From positions 3,224,001 through 3,288,000 of the forward strand of contig NZ_JAGGMZ010000001.1 in assembly GCF_017875735.1 (NCBI RefSeq): a stretch of 64,000 nucleotides of DNA. Direction: 5' to 3'. The notes under the pieces were generated by a model, which saw only the letters and a list, made by a program, of their open reading frames with translations, was not told where the DNA came from and ran no database searches. The stretch is from Arthrobacter sp. CAN_C5 (GTDB lineage: Bacteria; Actinomycetota; Actinomycetes; Actinomycetales; Micrococcaceae). A program made the translations under genes and the position numbers. This document shows, one piece after another, positions 62,010 through 64,000 of this stretch (position 1 is its first letter; each line of letters opens with the position of its first letter).

Positions 62010-63233
62010 GTGACTTTTGGAGAAAAGCTTCGTGAAGCGCGGATGGCCAAAGGCTTAACGCAAAATGAAGTGGGTGGAGGAAAGTACTCCACCAGTTATG
62101 TGTCACTGCTCGAACGGGCCCAGCGTCAGCCCACCCCGGCGATGACCCGCCACTTCGCGGGCATCCTGGGGGTTGATGCAGAGCTGGTTGCCGGCTGGAT
62201 TGATCCGCCCGAGGCCGACAGCGGTGGATTGTCGGCCGCAGTGCTTCATGCGAACAGCGCCTGGAACCTAAAAGATCAGGCGCTGGCAGCGTCGGAAGCC
62301 GAGTACGCGGCAAGCCTGGCCAAGGAACAGTCGAACACCGTCGTCTGGTGGACAATGACCGCCGTGCAGGCTGACGCCTATCTGGCGCTGGGCCGGTTCG
62401 GTGAGGCCGCTGCCACTCTGGATGAACTCCTGAAACACCCGACCACTCTGACGCAGCCGGAACTCCAGGTAACGGTTCTCGCGCGACTGTCGGCGATCAA
62501 ACGCGCCACTGGCGAACTCGAAAGCGCGATTGCGCTGGCACGCTCTGCCACCAGGGCGGCTGCCAGCCTGCCCCAGCACTCAGCCACCCGACTCGAATCC
62601 GGCTACGTGCTGGTTGCGGCATTGGCGGTCCGGGGGAACCTCGACGAAGCCTGGCATTACGCCTCGGAGCTCGCCCAGATGGATAAGTTTCCGGAGGTGC
62701 CATCCCTGTCCATCGGCCGGGCTGCCTGGGTGGTGGGCAACGTTGCGTTCCGCCGCGGAGACTCCGAGACCGGACTGCAGCAACACCGGCTGGCCGCAGA
62801 ACACATCACCCCCCATGCCGATCTCAGGATGTGGGCACAGTTCAACCGTGCCAGCGCATCGAGGCGGCTGGCGGCTGGAATAGCTGACGACGGCGTTGAC
62901 CAGTGCATTGCGAACGCCGAACTCGGTCTTCGCATCTCCGGCAGCTCCGAAGAGCATCGCGAGCTGGCCCTGACGAAGGCACAACTGCACAGCATGCGGG
63001 GCGACTATGCAGCGGCGAAACCGTTGCTTCTCGAGGTCCTGGAGCAGGCGTCAGGACTTGAATTCGAGGCAGCCGGACTGCTGCAGCACCTGTTGGGCCG
63101 CTACTACGCCAGCATCAACGACGATGACGCTACCAAGAAGCACTTCATGCTCGCAGCCAAGCTCTACTCCGATGCCGGCGCTTCGGACATCGCATCCCAG
63201 ATTCTGGGCGAGCTGATGGACGTCACCCCGTGA
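62010..63233 (+). CDS. XRE-family regulator with TPR-like C-terminal domain
   Basis: About 407 residues. HTH at residues 4-60 (FGEKLREARMAKGLTQNEVGG, YVSLLERAQRQPTPAM). The remainder is all-helical with regular Ala-rich 34-residue-like repeats (e.g. LASLAKEQ region, LGRFGEAAATLDELLKHP, LGRYYASINDDDATKKHFMLAAKLY), fitting TPRs. This architecture is shared with peptide-sensing RRNPP regulators and with other XRE-TPR families. GTG 62010 has GGAG six bases upstream; the frame extends back to 61917. Faces the ABC exporter. Confidence 0.82.
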   Translation: MTFGEKLREARMAKGLTQNEVGGGKYSTSYVSLLERAQRQPTPAMTRHFAGILGVDAELVAGWIDPPEADSGGLSAAVLHANSAWNLKDQALAASEAEYAASLAKEQSNTVVWWTMTAVQADAYLALGRFGEAAATLDELLKHPTTLTQPELQVTVLARLSAIKRATGELESAIALARSATRAAASLPQHSATRLESGYVLVAALAVRGNLDEAWHYASELAQMDKFPEVPSLSIGRAAWVVGNVAFRRGDSETGLQQHRLAAEHITPHADLRMWAQFNRASASRRLAAGIADDGVDQCIANAELGLRISGSSEEHRELALTKAQLHSMRGDYAAAKPLLLEVLEQASGLEFEAAGLLQHLLGRYYASINDDDATKKHFMLAAKLYSDAGASDIASQILGELMDVTP

Positions 63234-63301
63234 CTTGGCTGACCGCCACCACTGCCCGAAAAATTCTTCTCCACTCGTAAAAACCCCCGAAAGGACACAC
63301 C

Positions 63302-63538
63302 ATGGAGTATTTCCCCTGGTTCGCATGGATCGCTATTGCAGGAATTGCGGCCTTCGCCGTCACCCAGGTGGCGACCCAGCTCGCCCGCAGGAGATCTGAG
63401 CCCTCAGACGATCAGCTGATGCAGGCCATTCGGGAGACCCGCGACAGTAACCAGGCCCTGCGCGCCAGGCTTGAGCAGTTGGACGGTCGCTTGTCCGCGG
63501 TAGAGCGCGGCACCTCGGGTCGCAACGTCCCTCTCTAG
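63302..63538 (+). CDS. small one-TM protein with coiled-coil tail
   Basis: 78 residues. Helix 8-25 (WIAIAGIAAFAVTQVATQL), then an Arg-rich stop and a charged heptad helix (QLMQAIRETRDSNQALRARLEQLDGRLSAVER). Length and layout resemble PspB, but no sequence-level claim can be made. AGGA lies seven bases before the ATG. 68 bases after the XRE gene, same strand. Confidence 0.75.
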   Translation: MEYFPWFAWIAIAGIAAFAVTQVATQLARRRSEPSDDQLMQAIRETRDSNQALRARLEQLDGRLSAVERGTSGRNVPL

Positions 63539-63575
63539 CCCGGCGATTGGAACCCCGCCACGTCAGCGAAGCGTT

Positions 63576-64000
63576 CTATGGCACCAGGTAGTCGCTGTCC
63601 CGGGCATCGGTGATCAGCATGTGCCCCGGCGCGTGACCGATCGCCAGCGGCGGGCGTGAATGCATCACCGCCGCCTGCGGCGTAACGCCGCAGGCCCAGA
63701 ACACCGGCAGGTGGCCTTCGGGGATCTGCACCGCATCGCCGAAGTCTGGTGAGCCCAGGTCGACACCGAGCTCCTCCGGATTCCCCACGTGCACGGGAGC
63801 CCCGTGCACCGCTGGATAGCGGGAGGTAATGCGGACGGCGTCGGCCACCTGGGCTGCTGGCACCGGCCGCATCGAGACGACCAGCGGACCAGACATGGCT
63901 CCGGCCGGAGCGGCGTCGCGGTTCGTCCGGTACATCGGCACATTCACGCCCTGGTCGATGTGGGCGATCCTGATGCCGCCGTCCTGCAGTGCGGCCTCGA
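63576..64000 (-). CDS. YcsI-family putative hydro-lyase (N-terminal part outside window)
   Basis: Partial gene, cut at the right edge; 141 C-terminal residues are present. [68 protein letters not shown] match the YcsI/DUF1445 family. In Bacillus the ycsI gene is in the same cluster as ycsF (pxpA) and kipI/kipA, which fits the pxp operon 4 kb to the left. The frame is open through the last codon. Confidence 0.85.
   Translation of the reverse strand, partial: EAALQDGGIRIAHIDQGVNVPMYRTNRDAAPAGAMSGPLVVSMRPVPAAQVADAVRITSRYPAVHGAPVHVGNPEELGVDLGSPDFGDAVQIPEGHLPVFWACGVTPQAAVMHSRPPLAIGHAPGHMLITDARDSDYLVP

Overview
The window looks like chromosome from a high-GC Gram-positive bacterium of the Micrococcales, most probably an Arthrobacter-like member of the Micrococcaceae (inferred). 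Reasons: GC-rich third codon positions, many GTG and TTG starts behind GGAG-type ribosome sites, a DUF222/13E12 HNH gene with a LexA-like box, excalibur-domain surface proteins, and a full set of sugar-acid and amine catabolic genes. I see no rRNA, tRNA, CRISPR array, integrase or insertion sequence.

Layout. 0.2-6 kb holds housekeeping and accessory enzymes: an NAD-dependent epimerase, a DHA2 exporter, a D-2-hydroxyacid dehydrogenase, a ROK regulator and a fluoroacetate-dehalogenase-like hydrolase. 6-10.5 kb has a large-subunit catalase (katE) behind a LOV-GGDEF-EAL blue-light/c-di-GMP protein. 10.8-15 kb is a patchwork of small genes: a coiled-coil protein, an Asp/Glu racemase, an Hpt-fold protein lacking the phospho-histidine, a DUF1992-like protein and an F420/NADP oxidoreductase-like protein. 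15-23.8 kb is a sugar-acid catabolic operon: ABC binding protein, two permeases, gluconokinase, galactonate dehydratase, KDPG aldolase, KDG kinase and a mannonate-dehydratase-family enzyme. It faces a DgoR-like GntR regulator and has no ATPase gene of its own. 23.8-32.9 kb is mixed: FAH hydrolase, UspA, HAD phosphatase, threonine dehydratase, two convergent excalibur proteins (one a membrane-tethered DUF1524 nuclease), a two-component system and a GAP-family membrane protein. 33-39 kb is an amine oxidation cluster: haem-dependent oxidative N-demethylase, 2Fe-2S reductase, DmmA-like zinc-ribbon subunit and APC permease, opposite a GntR regulator overlapping a soluble cache-domain protein. 39-40.7 kb carries a small membrane protein and a cyclopropane-fatty-acid-synthase-like enzyme.

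40.8-47.5 kb is a complete type I Wadjet anti-plasmid system (jetABCD), followed by a Phd/PIN toxin-antitoxin pair. 48-55 kb has an amidohydrolase, the DUF222-HNH gene, a 7-bp tandem repeat, an MFS transporter and a large uncharacterised protein. 54.9-59.8 kb is a 5-oxoprolinase operon (pxpA, fused pxpB-pxpC, fused biotin carboxylase-BCCP, GntR regulator); a YcsI-family gene is cut by the right edge. 59.9-63.5 kb holds an ABC-2 exporter divergent from an XRE-TPR regulator with matched inverted repeats in the shared intergenic region, then a one-TM small protein.

The clearest defined system is Wadjet. The least described candidates are the XRE-TPR/ABC exporter/small-membrane-protein module, the LOV-GGDEF-EAL protein with a zinc-binding-like tail beside katE, and the GntR plus soluble cache pair controlling amine N-demethylation. 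All function calls come from reading motifs; no database search was run.
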